Below, in pieces: positions 10,445 through 19,155 of a stretch of 64,000 bases of DNA (the first letter of the stretch is position 1; every line of letters begins with the position of its first letter). A model generated the notes under the pieces. It was not told the origin of the DNA. It made no database searches and was given only the letters and a program-made list of their open reading frames with translations. A program made the position numbers and the translations under genes. Origin of the DNA: CAVZCK01 sp963773735 (GTDB lineage: Bacteria > Pseudomonadota > Alphaproteobacteria > Rhizobiales > Rhodomicrobiaceae); NCBI GenBank assembly GCA_963773735.1, contig CAVZCK010000021.1, positions 496,001 to 560,000 on the forward strand. The letters run 5' to 3'.

Positions 10445-10863
10445 CGAGAAATCCTCCAATGCAGCGCGGCAGGCTACGATCAAAGCTGGCACGACCCGCC
10501 ATTTCAGCTTTTTATCGATTCCGTCGACGGCGAAAACGATGCACTTTCCGCGATGTTAGGCCGGCCCGCGCGTGAAATATAGAGCGCTTTTCGGCATTGC
10601 CCACATGTGACGCGCCGACGGGGAGCGGCAAACTCTGCATTCGTGCGGGGTCCGGAGATGACACGCCGACAAAGTTCATTTTGCATTCACCCAGCGCGAT
10701 TTAGCGTAGCGCTCGCCTGGCGGCCCTCCGGCAATCTGCGCAGCTCAGAACAGGATTGGATGCGGCCGCAGGGAGATGCACGATCCGGCGCGCTTGACCC
10801 CGAATGGCGGTGTGTTGCCCTGGCGCCCGTATCGACAGTGAGCGATAAATAGGGAGTTATTTC
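10445..10863. other. Intergenic region, no supported gene
   Basis: The stretch separates divergent genes: gcdH on the minus strand and the cysteine-rich protein on the plus strand. It must hold both promoters, but I cannot single out confident -35/-10 pairs. A purine-rich ribosome binding site (AGGGAG) lies just before 10864. Confidence 0.4.
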
Positions 10864-11272
10864 ATGAATAGAGCTGTGACCGCCCTTTTCGGGCTCGATG
10901 CTTTGTCTGTCTGCGTTCGCTTTCGGCTCTGGCAGGGCCTCTGCCGCCGAACTCGACGGCGATGTCTCCATCCAAGTGGGACCGCGGCATGTGGACGTTG
11001 AGCCGCGTGTGGAAGTGCGGCCGAAGCATGTGGAATATGAATACCGCGATTATTGCGTGCGCCAATATTTCAAATGCCGGCATTTCTCCGAAAGCGGCTG
11101 GGAGTTCCGCCACTGCATGCGGGACAATGGCTGCTGGGACGCCTATATCTCCTATGGAGACCATCGGGGCGGGGACACCTGCGTGAGCTGGCGTCACATT
11201 TGCGCCGAGCGTTGGGGCCACGGCAATGACGAGTTCTATGGCTGCCTGAGATATCACGGCTGCGAAGACTGA
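10864..11272 (+). CDS. Small secreted protein with eight cysteines (one frameshift in signal peptide)
   Basis: ATG at 10864 follows an AGGGAG ribosome binding site and encodes MNRAVTALFG. Removing one base near 10894 joins this to SMLCLSAFAFGSGRASA, completing a signal peptide. The mature part is about 105 residues: first a short acidic/basic valine-rich repeat (VGPRHVDVEPRVEVRPKHVE), then a region rich in Cys, Trp, His, Tyr and Arg with eight cysteines, a number suitable for four disulfides. I do not recognise the family. The gene is monocistronic, with a strong intrinsic terminator 28 bases after the stop. It is probably a periplasmic or extracellular disulfide-rich protein of unknown role. 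Confidence 0.6.
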
Positions 11273-11300
11273 CATTCGACGTGACAGGACTGAATGCGGG

Positions 11301-11329
11301 CGGCCTCCATTTGGAGGCCGTTTGTTTTT
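11301..11329 (+). terminator. Rho-independent terminator
   Basis: A perfect 8-bp stem (CGGCCTCC / GGAGGCCG) with a 4-base loop is followed by TTTGTTTTT. It ends the cysteine-rich-protein gene and faces the convergent cfa-like gene. Confidence 0.85.
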
Positions 11330-11376
11330 AGGGCGGCAACAAAGAGATCCCGGCGCGCTTTCCCCTCGCCTTCACC

Positions 11377-12679
11377 CTATCGGTAAAGGTCGGCGCGCGT
11401 CGGGGGCACGGGCGACCGCCCTTTGGCGCCGCGTGAGGCGAGCGTCTGATAGATGCGCGCCGTACCGCGCGAAAAGGCAAGCGAGCAGCCGCCCAGATAG
11501 GCGACCCAGATCCGGTAGGTCTGCTCGCCGACGAGCGCCACCGCCTCGGCGCGGCGCGCCGTCAGCCGCTCGCACCAGTGCCGCGTCGTCAGCGCATAAT
11601 GCTCGCGCCAGCCTTCGACATCATGCACCTCGAAGCCTTGCTGCTCCATCGCCCGGACGGTGTGGCCGATGTCGTCGAGCTCGCCGCCCGGAAAGATATA
11701 TTTCTGCAGCGCGCGCTGTTCGGCCCGCGCCGAAAACCGGCGCTGTTTGCGCTTGGCCCGGCGCGAAATGGCGTGGTTGAGAAACAGCCCGTCAGGGGCG
11801 AGCACGGCGCGCACGGCTTTGAAATATTTGTCGATATTGGCTATGCCGATATGCTCATACATGCCGATCGAGGCGATCTTGTCATATGAGCCGTCAAGAT
11901 CGGCATAGTCGCGGATTTCGACCCTCACCCGGTCCGCGAGGCCCTTCGCGGCGACGCGCTCGCGCGCCAGCTCGAGCTGCGCCTCGGACAGGGTGATGCC
12001 GTGACGCAGTCACGCCGAAATGCTCGGCGGCGTAGCAGACGAGGCCGCCCCAGCCGCAGCCGATATCCAGAAGACGGTCGCCCGGCTTCAGCCGCAGCTT
12101 GCGGCAGATCATCTCCAGCTTGTCGCGCTGCGCCGCCTCGAGCGTGTTGCCCCAATCGGTGAAATAGGCGCAGGAATATTGCATCTCCGGATCGAGAAAC
12201 AGCCGGTAGAAATCGTTGCCGACATCGTAGTGGAACTGGATGAAGTCGCGGTTCTCGGCCTGGGCGCGGCCTTCGCCGGCCTCGTCGCCGCCATAGTCGC
12301 GGCTGCGCCCCGGCTTTTCGGCAGGCCCGAGCAGGAACGGCCAGAGCTGGCCGATCGAGCCGGCGCTTGCTCAACCCCTTCAGGCGCTTGCGGCCGCCGC
12401 CGTCGAGCTTTGCGCCGAGGTCGATCAAGGTCCCGCCCTCGAAGCCGATCTGGCCATGGGCATAATGCCGGATCAGCCGGTCGAGCGTCGGGCGCCGGAG
12501 CAGCGAGGAGATCACACCGGGCGAGGCGATCGTAATGGCGAGGCCGCTCGCACGCTCGACCCAAGCGGCACCAGCGTTCCGTCCCAAAGTCTCACCGACA
12601 GATCAAGGTCGAGATGGCGGGCAAGATCTTCCACCATCTGGCGCGCGGCGGCGAGCTGTCGATCCTTTGTCGCGATCAT
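11377..12679 (-). CDS. cfa: Cyclopropane-fatty-acyl-phospholipid synthase family methyltransferase (several frameshifts)
   Basis: At least four frame changes are needed between 12679 and 11377. The N-terminal domain reads MIATKDRQ..., then LSVRLWDGTLVPLG, ASPGVISSLLRRPTLDRLI and YAHGQIGFEGGTLIDLG, as in proteobacterial CFA-synthase-like proteins. The methyltransferase domain follows with YSCAYFTDWGNTLEAAQ, the SAM-binding LLDIGCGWGGLVCYAAEHFG, the YDKIASIGMYEHIG motif and IFPGGELDDIG. The family transfers a methylene from SAM to unsaturated acyl chains of membrane phospholipids; some relatives methylate other lipids. The start at 12679 is chosen because the N-terminal domain aligns from there. 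The break density suggests sequencing error in GC-rich DNA, though a decaying gene cannot be excluded. Confidence 0.7.
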
Positions 12680-12943
12680 CGCGGCAGACAAGCACAGAGG
12701 CGCGGCGGCGGCAAGGCGCGCATTCGGCGACGAGATGTGCGGGCGGATGAGTGCGAGCACAGGAGTTCGCTGCAGGGAACGCCGGGCCGCATGCTGCACA
12801 ACCATCCGCAGGACCGCGATCCATCCCAGTTTGATGGCGTCAGCACGATCATCACCGGCGGCAGCCACGAGTTCGTATCCGATGATGCCGATCATTCCGG
12901 ACGGTTAGGCCTTTCGAGCTTTTTTCCGCGCGCCGCGTTTCGA

Positions 12944-12978
12944 TTGACAGAACGGCCGGGTAGCAGCTAGAGCTGCTA
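12944..12978 (+). promoter_or_regulatory. Candidate promoter and palindromic operator upstream of the ComA-like gene
   Basis: A TTGACA hexamer (12944-12949) is followed after 11 bases by TAGCAGCTAGAGCTGCTA (12961-12978), an inverted repeat with perfect 8-bp arms around two bases. The arrangement (TTGACA then a TAG-start operator over the -10 position) resembles the two promoters at 17437-17476 and 22648-22684. It lies 58 bases before the GTG start of the ComA-like gene. The -10 element itself is not distinct. A common regulator, plausibly the TrmB-type protein encoded downstream, is inferred. Confidence 0.5.
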
Positions 12979-13035
12979 TCGATCGACGCAATTCGTAGAG
13001 CAGCGGGGCGACGCAGCGGATAATGGAGAAATTCT

Positions 13036-13847
13036 GTGATCGAAAAGAGTTTGTCAGGAGCTACGTTCTCCGCGCCGCGGCGGAGCGAAAAGCCCCGCAA
13101 CACTGGATTGACCGCAATCATTGATTTCGGGCCGGACACGTTCGGCTGGACCGGCCCTCGCGGCGTCGCGGACTTTCTGGACTGCGCCGCTGCTTATGTC
13201 GACTTCGCCAAGATCTACGCAATGAATGCCCTGCTTGTTGCCGAAACCGGTCATCACCAAGATCGTATCGCTCTATCGCGATGCCGGGGTCTTCCCCTAT
13301 TCCGGCGGCATTCTCTTCGAATATGCCCATGAACGTGGCGAGATCGATGAATTCATCGCGCATCTGAAGTCGATCGGTATTCCGACGCTGGAGATTTCCG
13401 AAAACTACATCACGCTCAGCGATGACGTCCGTTCGCGCTATATCGACCGCTTCCAGTCCGCGGGTCTTTCCGTGATCTATGAATTCGGGCGGAAGAATCC
13501 ACTGGCCCCGCTCGATCTCGATGAGCTAGGAAGGCTGGTGGCGGCGAACCGTGCCCAGGGAATCGAGCACGTCATTCTGGAGCAGTCGGAACTCGATCTC
13601 GTACGCAAGGAGGCCCCCGTAAAGCTGGATGAATTGCGGCGCGCGCCGTGGTTCTCGGATATTTTCATCGAGGCCGACCCCTATGCCTTCCCGTCGCAGC
13701 ATGTTCAATTGATCCGGCAGTTCGGCGCGGACGTGAAATCTTGCGAATGTCGCGGTGGCACAGGCATTCCGGCTTGAAGGTCTGCGCCTTGGCGTCGGGC
13801 GCGCGGTCGACTATGCGATGTTTCGGCGGGAAGGCGGAACGGCATGA
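13036..13847 (+). CDS. ComA-like phosphosulfolactate synthase family protein (two frameshifts)
   Basis: Joined across breaks near 13230 and 13740, this gives about 270 residues, the family length. The barrel signatures are present: GLTAIIDFGPDT, YVDFAKIYAMNALL, GGILFEYAHERGEIDEFI, TLEISENYITLSDD and LSVIYEFGRKNP. ComA adds sulfite to phosphoenolpyruvate in coenzyme M synthesis. Coenzyme M is not expected in this organism, and the usual K-x-GWGTS-like segment is altered (AKIYAMNALL), so another Michael-type sulfite addition or elimination is likely. GTG at 13036 has a GGAG site upstream. The stop overlaps the start of the TrmB-type gene (ATGA), so both form one unit. Context with a sulfonate-type importer and tricarboxylate enzymes points to a catabolic role. 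Confidence 0.65.
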
Positions 13848-14740
13848 TCATTGACGATGCAAGGAGCCCGCTGCTCCATCTGATCAGGGACCTGCAGGAT
13901 CTCGGCTTCAGCGACTACGAGGCAAGGGCCTATATCGCGCTGCTCAAATTGCAGCCCGCGACCGCTTATGAGGTGAGCAAGGAGGCAGGGCTGCCGAAGG
14001 CCAACAGCTATACGGTGCTGGAAAGCCTCAGCAGCAAGGAAGCCGTCCAGCCGGTCTCGGAAAATCCGGTCCGCTATTCGGCCGTCGCGCCGGAGACACT
14101 GTTCGAACGGATCGCCGACAACACCCAGCGCCGCTGCGACCGCGTCCGCGAAGGTCTGAGCAAGCTCGCCGATCTTCCCCGGCACGAATATGTCTGGTCG
14201 ATTACCGGGCGCGATGTCGTCGCCTCTCGAATTGAGCAGATGATCGGCGCCGCCCGCGAGCACCTCTGGATCAAGGCCTCCGAGCAGATTCTGGAGCCCC
14301 ACCGCCGGGCATTGGAAGGCGCCGCGAAACGCAACGTGGCCATCCTGATCATTTTGTTCGGGAGCCATCCCGAACGCTTCGAGTTCGGACGGAAATCCAA
14401 GACCTGGCTTCACGAGGGCAACGGCATTCCGGTCGGCATCGCGCCGTCCTTGATCACCATCACGCGCGATTTCGAGGAAGCGCTGGTCGCCGAGATGCGC
14501 GACGACGCTTACGGCTCCTACACCCGCAATAAGCCGATCGTGAGCATGGCGGAGACACTGATCCGGCACGAGATCTATTTTGCGGAAATTTTCGAAATCT
14601 ACGGCCGCGAAATCCAGGACACCTTCGGTCCGGCGCTGTTCAAGCTCCGCCAGAAATATCTGCCGCGCGAACAGGTGAGAGCGCTGAAAGCGCGGCTGGA
14701 CAGCGCGGAGGACACCGGCTCGCCGAAATCCGCCGCCTGA
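13844..14740 (+). CDS. TrmB-family transcriptional regulator
   Basis: An intact 298-residue frame. Residues about 12-75 form the TrmB winged helix (LGFSDYEARAYIALLKLQPA, VSKEAGLPKANSYTVLESL). The remaining part resembles the TrmB phospholipase-D-like effector region (EYVWSITGRDVVASRIEQMI, AREHLWIKASEQIL). TrmB regulators are best known as sugar sensors of archaea, and proteobacterial members are less common. The gene is coupled to the ComA-like gene by an ATGA overlap and converges on the prpF/prpD/ABC/tcuA units. This makes it the natural candidate for the factor that binds the shared motif in front of those units. The effector is unknown. Confidence 0.75.
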   Translation: MIIDDARSPLLHLIRDLQDLGFSDYEARAYIALLKLQPATAYEVSKEAGLPKANSYTVLESLSSKEAVQPVSENPVRYSAVAPETLFERIADNTQRRCDRVREGLSKLADLPRHEYVWSITGRDVVASRIEQMIGAAREHLWIKASEQILEPHRRALEGAAKRNVAILIILFGSHPERFEFGRKSKTWLHEGNGIPVGIAPSLITITRDFEEALVAEMRDDAYGSYTRNKPIVSMAETLIRHEIYFAEIFEIYGREIQDTFGPALFKLRQKYLPREQVRALKARLDSAEDTGSPKSAA

Positions 14741-14762
14741 GACGTGGCTTCGCGGCAGGTCT

Positions 14763-15968
14763 CTAAGCTTCCAGGATCGCCTTCAGATAGGCAACGCGTT
14801 CGAACGGGACGTAAACCTCACCCGCCATGATCAGGCGTGCGGTCCGCTCGACAGCCGCGCTGACCACCCGCAGCTCACCGCTGTCGCTTGTGAGAACGGA
14901 AGAGACCGGCAGGATGCCTGCCGGATGTCCGAGACGGATGCCGCCCGCGGTCGATCGCGCCCATTCGGCAACCACGCTGCCTGGCACATTCGCCGCGACC
15001 GCCGTGCAGACCGAGCCGGTCACCGCCAGCGTGTTGTGCGGCTTCTGCATGGCGAGCTGGCGCACGCAGAGATCGACCTCTTCCGCTCTCACGGCGCCAT
15101 TGGCTGTCTTATAGGCTTGAGGCGGCGCAACCATGATCACGCGCGGAACGTTCGGCGTGACGATATGTGCTTTGGCCGGGTCATCGACGAGGCCGAGCTG
15201 CACCGCCGCCCAGCCGCGCACCAATTCCAGCGCGCTCATCAGCGAGAGGTTGCCGCTGGTCTCGGCGGGAGACTCCGTGCCTGACGCCCCAACATCCCTA
15301 GCGGCGACGAAGACGAAGGGCGTCGCCGCATCGACGAGCGACACCTCAATATCGCGCCCTCCCATGCGCAGCACATCGCGGGCCGAGCCGGTCGGCAGCA
15401 GCTTGCCGGAAAGTGCGCCGCCGCAATTGCCAAAATCGATCGCCACCCGCGACCCGAGCGCCGGGACGCCGGCGACCGCCGTCTTGCCGGTAACGCGAGG
15501 AAAGCCCTTCGCGACCTCGATCGACACTGTAACCACCTGCTTGGTGTTGGTCGTGTAGATCCGAACGCGCGTCTCGGGTTCTTCCGGCTTGATCAGTCCG
15601 CGCAAAATGCCGAAGGGCGCCACGGCCGCCAGCATGTTTCCGCAATTGCCGCCCGTCGAAACCTTCGCCCGGTCGGTGCTCACCTGGTAGAAGGTGTAGT
15701 CGAGATCGGCACCCGGCTGCGAGGAGCGTCCGACCACCGCGGCTTTGCTGGTCAAAGGATCGGCGCCGCCGATGCCGTCGATCTGCCGCCCGTCCGGCGA
15801 ACCATAGATCGCGAGCAGCACCGCCGCGCGTTCGATCGGATCGATGGGCAGCTCATTTTCAAGGAAAAAGCCGCCCCGGCTTGAGCCCCCCCGCATGAAC
15901 AGGCATTGAATGGCGAGCTGTTCCGGGTCGGAGGACGTCAACCAAGGCTCTGGGCGATCCTGGAGCAT
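14763..15968 (-). CDS. prpF: PrpF-family isomerase (aconitate / 4-oxalomesaconate type)
   Basis: An intact 401-residue frame. PrpF signatures are visible: CLFMRGGSSRGGFF near the N-terminus, GIGGADPLTSKAAVVG, VSTGGNCGNMLAAVAPFGI (Cys of the catalytic GNCGN-like motif) and VDAATPFVFVAARDVG. Known members isomerise 2-methyl-trans-aconitate, trans-aconitate or 4-oxalomesaconate through proton transfer between two cysteines/lysines. It follows the MmgE/PrpD gene by 10 bases with GAGGAAG as ribosome binding site and is co-transcribed with it. Together with the TcuA-like dehydrogenase it suggests handling of a C6 tricarboxylate or a substituted analogue. Confidence 0.85.
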   Translation of the reverse strand: MLQDRPEPWLTSSDPEQLAIQCLFMRGGSSRGGFFLENELPIDPIERAAVLLAIYGSPDGRQIDGIGGADPLTSKAAVVGRSSQPGADLDYTFYQVSTDRAKVSTGGNCGNMLAAVAPFGILRGLIKPEEPETRVRIYTTNTKQVVTVSIEVAKGFPRVTGKTAVAGVPALGSRVAIDFGNCGGALSGKLLPTGSARDVLRMGGRDIEVSLVDAATPFVFVAARDVGASGTESPAETSGNLSLMSALELVRGWAAVQLGLVDDPAKAHIVTPNVPRVIMVAPPQAYKTANGAVRAEEVDLCVRQLAMQKPHNTLAVTGSVCTAVAANVPGSVVAEWARSTAGGIRLGHPAGILPVSSVLTSDSGELRVVSAAVERTARLIMAGEVYVPFERVAYLKAILEA

Positions 15969-15978
15969 AGGCGCTTCC

Positions 15979-17388
15979 TCATGCAGCGCGAAGCGAAGGC
16001 TGATTGTTCGGCGCGATCATCAGTGCCGGGATTTCGCTCGCATGGGCTTCCTCATCGAGGGCCATCAGGCGGCAGCTGATCTCGGCGGCATGGGCTTGAT
16101 CGAGGACGAGCCCGGCGGTTGCGGTGAATTTGCGCTCGAGTTGCTTGCCGGTCATGGGATTGGTCGGTTCCCCGCGAGGCTCTTCCTGGCGGATCGACAT
16201 TATGCGGCCGTCCTTGGTCTCGACCGTCACGACCGCTTGGCGGCCACCGACGCCGAACTCCGGCTCCTCAATCAAGGCGATATGGGACGCCAAGTCATGG
16301 ATCGCGCGGTCGGCATAACCATCCCAATATTCCTTGAGGCCGTTGCCGCCCAGCGCCAGCGCGAGGGCGATGCCGAACTGGGTGCTGCCCATCGCGGCAT
16401 TGAGGCTGGGGCACGGGAATTTCGATGCCTGCCGGATGGCGAGCCGGCTCATCTGGACGCTGACGCTGGCGACGTCAGGTGCGCGCACGCCCTCCTGATA
16501 GATTTGCTGGGCAATGTCGATTGGACCATGGGCGTAGCGGCACGCGGCATGCGGCTTGAAGCCGACTTCCATGATCGCAAAATCCGTTCCGAAGCCGTCG
16601 AGCAGATCGCTCTTGCGCACCTCGCTGGTGAAGGCGTTGAGGAAGCCCTCGCGCGATTCCAGCACTTTTTTCGGCCCGGTGAAGCCGCGGCTGGCGAGAA
16701 CGCCCGCAAGCACGCCGTTGAACGCAGCCTTGCCGGGGCCGAATGGTTTTGCCATGCAAGGGTCGTCGAGATAGGCCTGGATGCCACTCGACTGCATGGC
16801 GGCGAGGCCGATCGCATCGGCGATCTGCTCTTCGCTGCAGCCGAGCATACGCGCGGTGACGGCCGCCGCGCCAAGGGGGGCGACGGTGCTCGTCGTGTGA
16901 TAGCCGCGCTGGCGATGCGCGGGATTGATGGCTTTGGCGACACGAATTGCCAGTTCATAGCCGGCAACCAGGGCGGCGATGGCCTCCTTGCCGGAAGCGG
17001 ACGGGTTCAACTCGGCAGAAGCAAATAGAGCCGGGATCAGCACCGATCCGGCTTTGATCAGGCCGCGTCCGTGGGCGTCGTCGAGCTCGACGCCATGGCC
17101 CATCATGCCATTGCACATCGCAGCCATAGGAGCCGGAAGCTTATAACCGAAGCCGGCAACGGTGCTTTGCGGCGCGCCGCCCCATTCATGGGCGAGCTTG
17201 ACCATGGCATTCGCTGCCTCGCTGATGGCTGAGGCCGCGACCTGATTGGCCACCCCGTCGCGGATGATCAGCTTTGCCTTTTCGACGACCGGCGCCGGAA
17301 TGTCTTCATATTTGAGATTGGCCGCCAAAGAGGCGAAGCGCCTGGTCAAGCCTTCGAGATTTTCTGAAATTGTGATGGGCGCGTTCAT
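15979..17388 (-). CDS. MmgE/PrpD family protein (2-methylcitrate dehydratase-like)
   Basis: An intact 469-residue frame with MmgE/PrpD hallmarks: an N-terminal all-helical domain with NAMVKLAHEWGGAPQSTVAGFG and MGHGVELDDAHGRGLIKAGS, then YELAIRVAKAINPAHRQRG. The C-terminal domain contains FKPHAACRYAHGPID. The family includes 2-methylcitrate dehydratase, cis-aconitate decarboxylase and iminodisuccinate epimerase-type activities, all acting on polycarboxylates. It starts its own transcription unit: AGGAG lies just before ATG 17388, and a promoter with the shared operator lies 49 bases upstream. In this locus it most likely hydrates or decarboxylates the aconitate-like product of the TcuA-like enzyme; that is inference. 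Confidence 0.8.
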   Translation of the reverse strand: MNAPITISENLEGLTRRFASLAANLKYEDIPAPVVEKAKLIIRDGVANQVAASAISEAANAMVKLAHEWGGAPQSTVAGFGYKLPAPMAAMCNGMMGHGVELDDAHGRGLIKAGSVLIPALFASAELNPSASGKEAIAALVAGYELAIRVAKAINPAHRQRGYHTTSTVAPLGAAAVTARMLGCSEEQIADAIGLAAMQSSGIQAYLDDPCMAKPFGPGKAAFNGVLAGVLASRGFTGPKKVLESREGFLNAFTSEVRKSDLLDGFGTDFAIMEVGFKPHAACRYAHGPIDIAQQIYQEGVRAPDVASVSVQMSRLAIRQASKFPCPSLNAAMGSTQFGIALALALGGNGLKEYWDGYADRAIHDLASHIALIEEPEFGVGGRQAVVTVETKDGRIMSIRQEEPRGEPTNPMTGKQLERKFTATAGLVLDQAHAAEISCRLMALDEEAHASEIPALMIAPNNQPSLRAA

Positions 17389-17436
17389 GGGATCTCCTGA
17401 CGGCTTGAGGCGCCATTGCGGCAGTTCACGCCAAAA

Positions 17437-17476
17437 CGTAGTTGTTGTTACTACTACCAGAGTAAAAAGCTGTCAA
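17437..17476 (-). promoter_or_regulatory. Promoter with shared operator motif in front of the prpD-prpF unit
   Basis: On the minus strand TTGACA (17471-17476) is followed by exactly 17 bases and TAGTAA (17448-17453). Overlapping the -10 lies TAGTAGTAACAACAACTACG (17437-17456). The same 20-base stretch recurs before the tcuA unit with 17 of 20 bases identical and the same promoter geometry. The motif ends 48 bases before the ATG of the MmgE/PrpD gene. Operator overlap with the -10 suggests repression. Confidence 0.8.
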
Positions 17477-17501
17477 GCGACGGCAGGAGTTTGCCCGGCA
17501 A

Positions 17502-18326
17502 TTAGCCGCGCGTGGACCGCTCCAAACTCATCGATCGGTCGACTTCCGCCGAGAGAACCTCCGTCACCTGATCCTGATAGCGGCGCAGAATCGGGTCGTT
17601 CTCCTCGCGCGGATGCGGGAGATCGATCCGCACGTCGGCGACAATGCTGGACGGCCGCGCACCGAACACCAGCACCCGGTCGCCCATGAAGGCCGCCTCC
17701 TTTACGCTATGCGTCACCATCACGATGGTTTTGTTCGCCTGCACCCACAGGTTCTGCAGATCGCGGATCATATAGTTCTTGGTCTGCACATCGAGCGCGC
17801 CGAACGGCTCGTCGAGAAGTAGAATTTCAGGCTCATAGGCCAGCGCCCGGGCAATTGCCACGCGCTGCTTCATGCCGCCGGACAAAGTTGCCGGATAGGC
17901 ATTCTCGAAGCCGCTGAGACCGGCAAGGCGGATCCATTTGCTCGCCCGCTCGATCGCCTCCTGGCGCGGTACTTTCTGGATTTCGAGACCAAGCGTGATG
18001 TTGCGGATCACTGTGCGCCAGGGATAGAGCACGAATTCCTGGAAGACCACGCCGCGATCCGGACCCGGCTTTGTGACCGGCTGTCCGTCGATCGTGATCA
18101 TTCCGCCGGAACACTTTTCGAAGCCTGCAATCAGATAGAGGAAGGTGGATTTGCCGCAGCCGCTCGGGCCGATGACGGAAACAAATTCGCGTTCGCCAAT
18201 CGAACAGGTCACATTCTCGATCGCCACGACATTTCCGAACCTCATGCAGACATTTTTGGCCACGATTTTCGGTTCGGCCGCATCCTGAGCCGTAACGCTG
18301 CGAACCCTCACGGGATTAGCGTTCAA
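17502..18326 (-). CDS. ABC importer ATP-binding protein, SsuB/TauB type
   Basis: An intact frame of 274 residues. Walker A GPSGCGKST, Q-loop FQEFVLYPW, signature LSGGMKQR, Walker B ILLLDEPFGALD and the H-loop VTHSVKEA are all present. The sequence type is the nitrate/sulfonate/taurine (NitT/TauT) subfamily. It energises uptake together with the two permeases and binding protein encoded just upstream; its start overlaps the end of the preceding permease gene by about 11 bases. The unit ends here, and a second promoter for prpD-prpF lies immediately before the next gene. The substrate is inferred to be an organosulfonate or carboxylate. Confidence 0.9.
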   Translation of the reverse strand: MNANPVRVRSVTAQDAAEPKIVAKNVCMRFGNVVAIENVTCSIGEREFVSVIGPSGCGKSTFLYLIAGFEKCSGGMITIDGQPVTKPGPDRGVVFQEFVLYPWRTVIRNITLGLEIQKVPRQEAIERASKWIRLAGLSGFENAYPATLSGGMKQRVAIARALAYEPEILLLDEPFGALDVQTKNYMIRDLQNLWVQANKTIVMVTHSVKEAAFMGDRVLVFGARPSSIVADVRIDLPHPREENDPILRRYQDQVTEVLSAEVDRSMSLERSTRG

Positions 18327-19155
18327 CTTGCACTCCCCATCTCTCGACAGTTGCGGCTTCCAAGCGGCCGATCAGGATGTTTTCGATGAGATAGCCGAGC
18401 ACTGCGATCACCGCGAGCCCGGCATAAATCTCCGTCATGCTCATATATTCGGAGGCGTCGAAGATCATGAAGCCGAGCCCATAGGAGCTTGCGGCCAGCA
18501 TTTCCGCAGCGATCAGAGCGCGCCACGCATATCCCGAGCCGAGCCTGATGCCGGTGATCAGATAAGGCAGGATACCGGGAATGATCACTTTCCAGAAGAT
18601 CTGATATTTGCTCGCGCCCATGGAGCGCGCGACCCAGAAGACGCGGACATTCATCATCTCGATGCCGGCGACGATGTTGTAGACCACCTCGAACAGGGCG
18701 GCGATGAACACGATGATGATCGTGGTCTTGTTGTCGATGCCGGTGATCAGCAGCAGGATCGGGGTCCAGGCAAGCGTGGGAATGGGCATCATCGCGCTGA
18801 TGATCGGCTTGAAGATCGCGCGGCCCCAGGCCGTCATGCCGATCGCGATGCCGACCAGCGTGCCGACGAGTACCGCGAGCACCATGCCAGACAGCAGCCG
18901 GTATAGGCTGAGGGCAATGTGCAGGGGAAGCTTGCCGGGCTTGCCGCCGAAACCGAGATCGTTCCACAACGTCAGAGCAATGGCGCTTGGCGGCGGAAAC
19001 AGGAATGTGTTGATCCAGCCGCCGCGCGCGGCCGCCTCCCAAAGCAGCAGCGGCATACCGATAGAGATGATCGGCCGGAGAACCGCCATTGCCCGCGCGG
19101 AGACGCTGCGGCTTTCGGCGCCCGCATTTTCGAATTCGAAGGCTCCGACGGTCAT
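18316..19155 (-). CDS. ABC importer permease, SsuC/TauC type
   Basis: About 279 residues starting MTVGAFEFEN at 19155, chosen because this ATG overlaps the stop of the upstream permease (ATGA). It has five to six hydrophobic helices and the BPD_transp_1 EAA-like segment VARSMGASKYQIFWKVIIPGIL with the conserved Gly. MMPIPTLAWTPILLL is typical of this subfamily. It forms the inner-membrane channel, probably as a heterodimer with the next permease. No break in the frame. Confidence 0.85.
   Translation of the reverse strand: MTVGAFEFENAGAESRSVSARAMAVLRPIISIGMPLLLWEAAARGGWINTFLFPPPSAIALTLWNDLGFGGKPGKLPLHIALSLYRLLSGMVLAVLVGTLVGIAIGMTAWGRAIFKPIISAMMPIPTLAWTPILLLITGIDNKTTIIIVFIAALFEVVYNIVAGIEMMNVRVFWVARSMGASKYQIFWKVIIPGILPYLITGIRLGSGYAWRALIAAEMLAASSYGLGFMIFDASEYMSMTEIYAGLAVIAVLGYLIENILIGRLEAATVERWGVQVER

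Noticed and set aside
15910..17028. Plus-strand open frame of 372 codons opposite MmgE/PrpD
   Set aside because: Antisense shadow of a conserved 469-residue enzyme, with no family features of its own.
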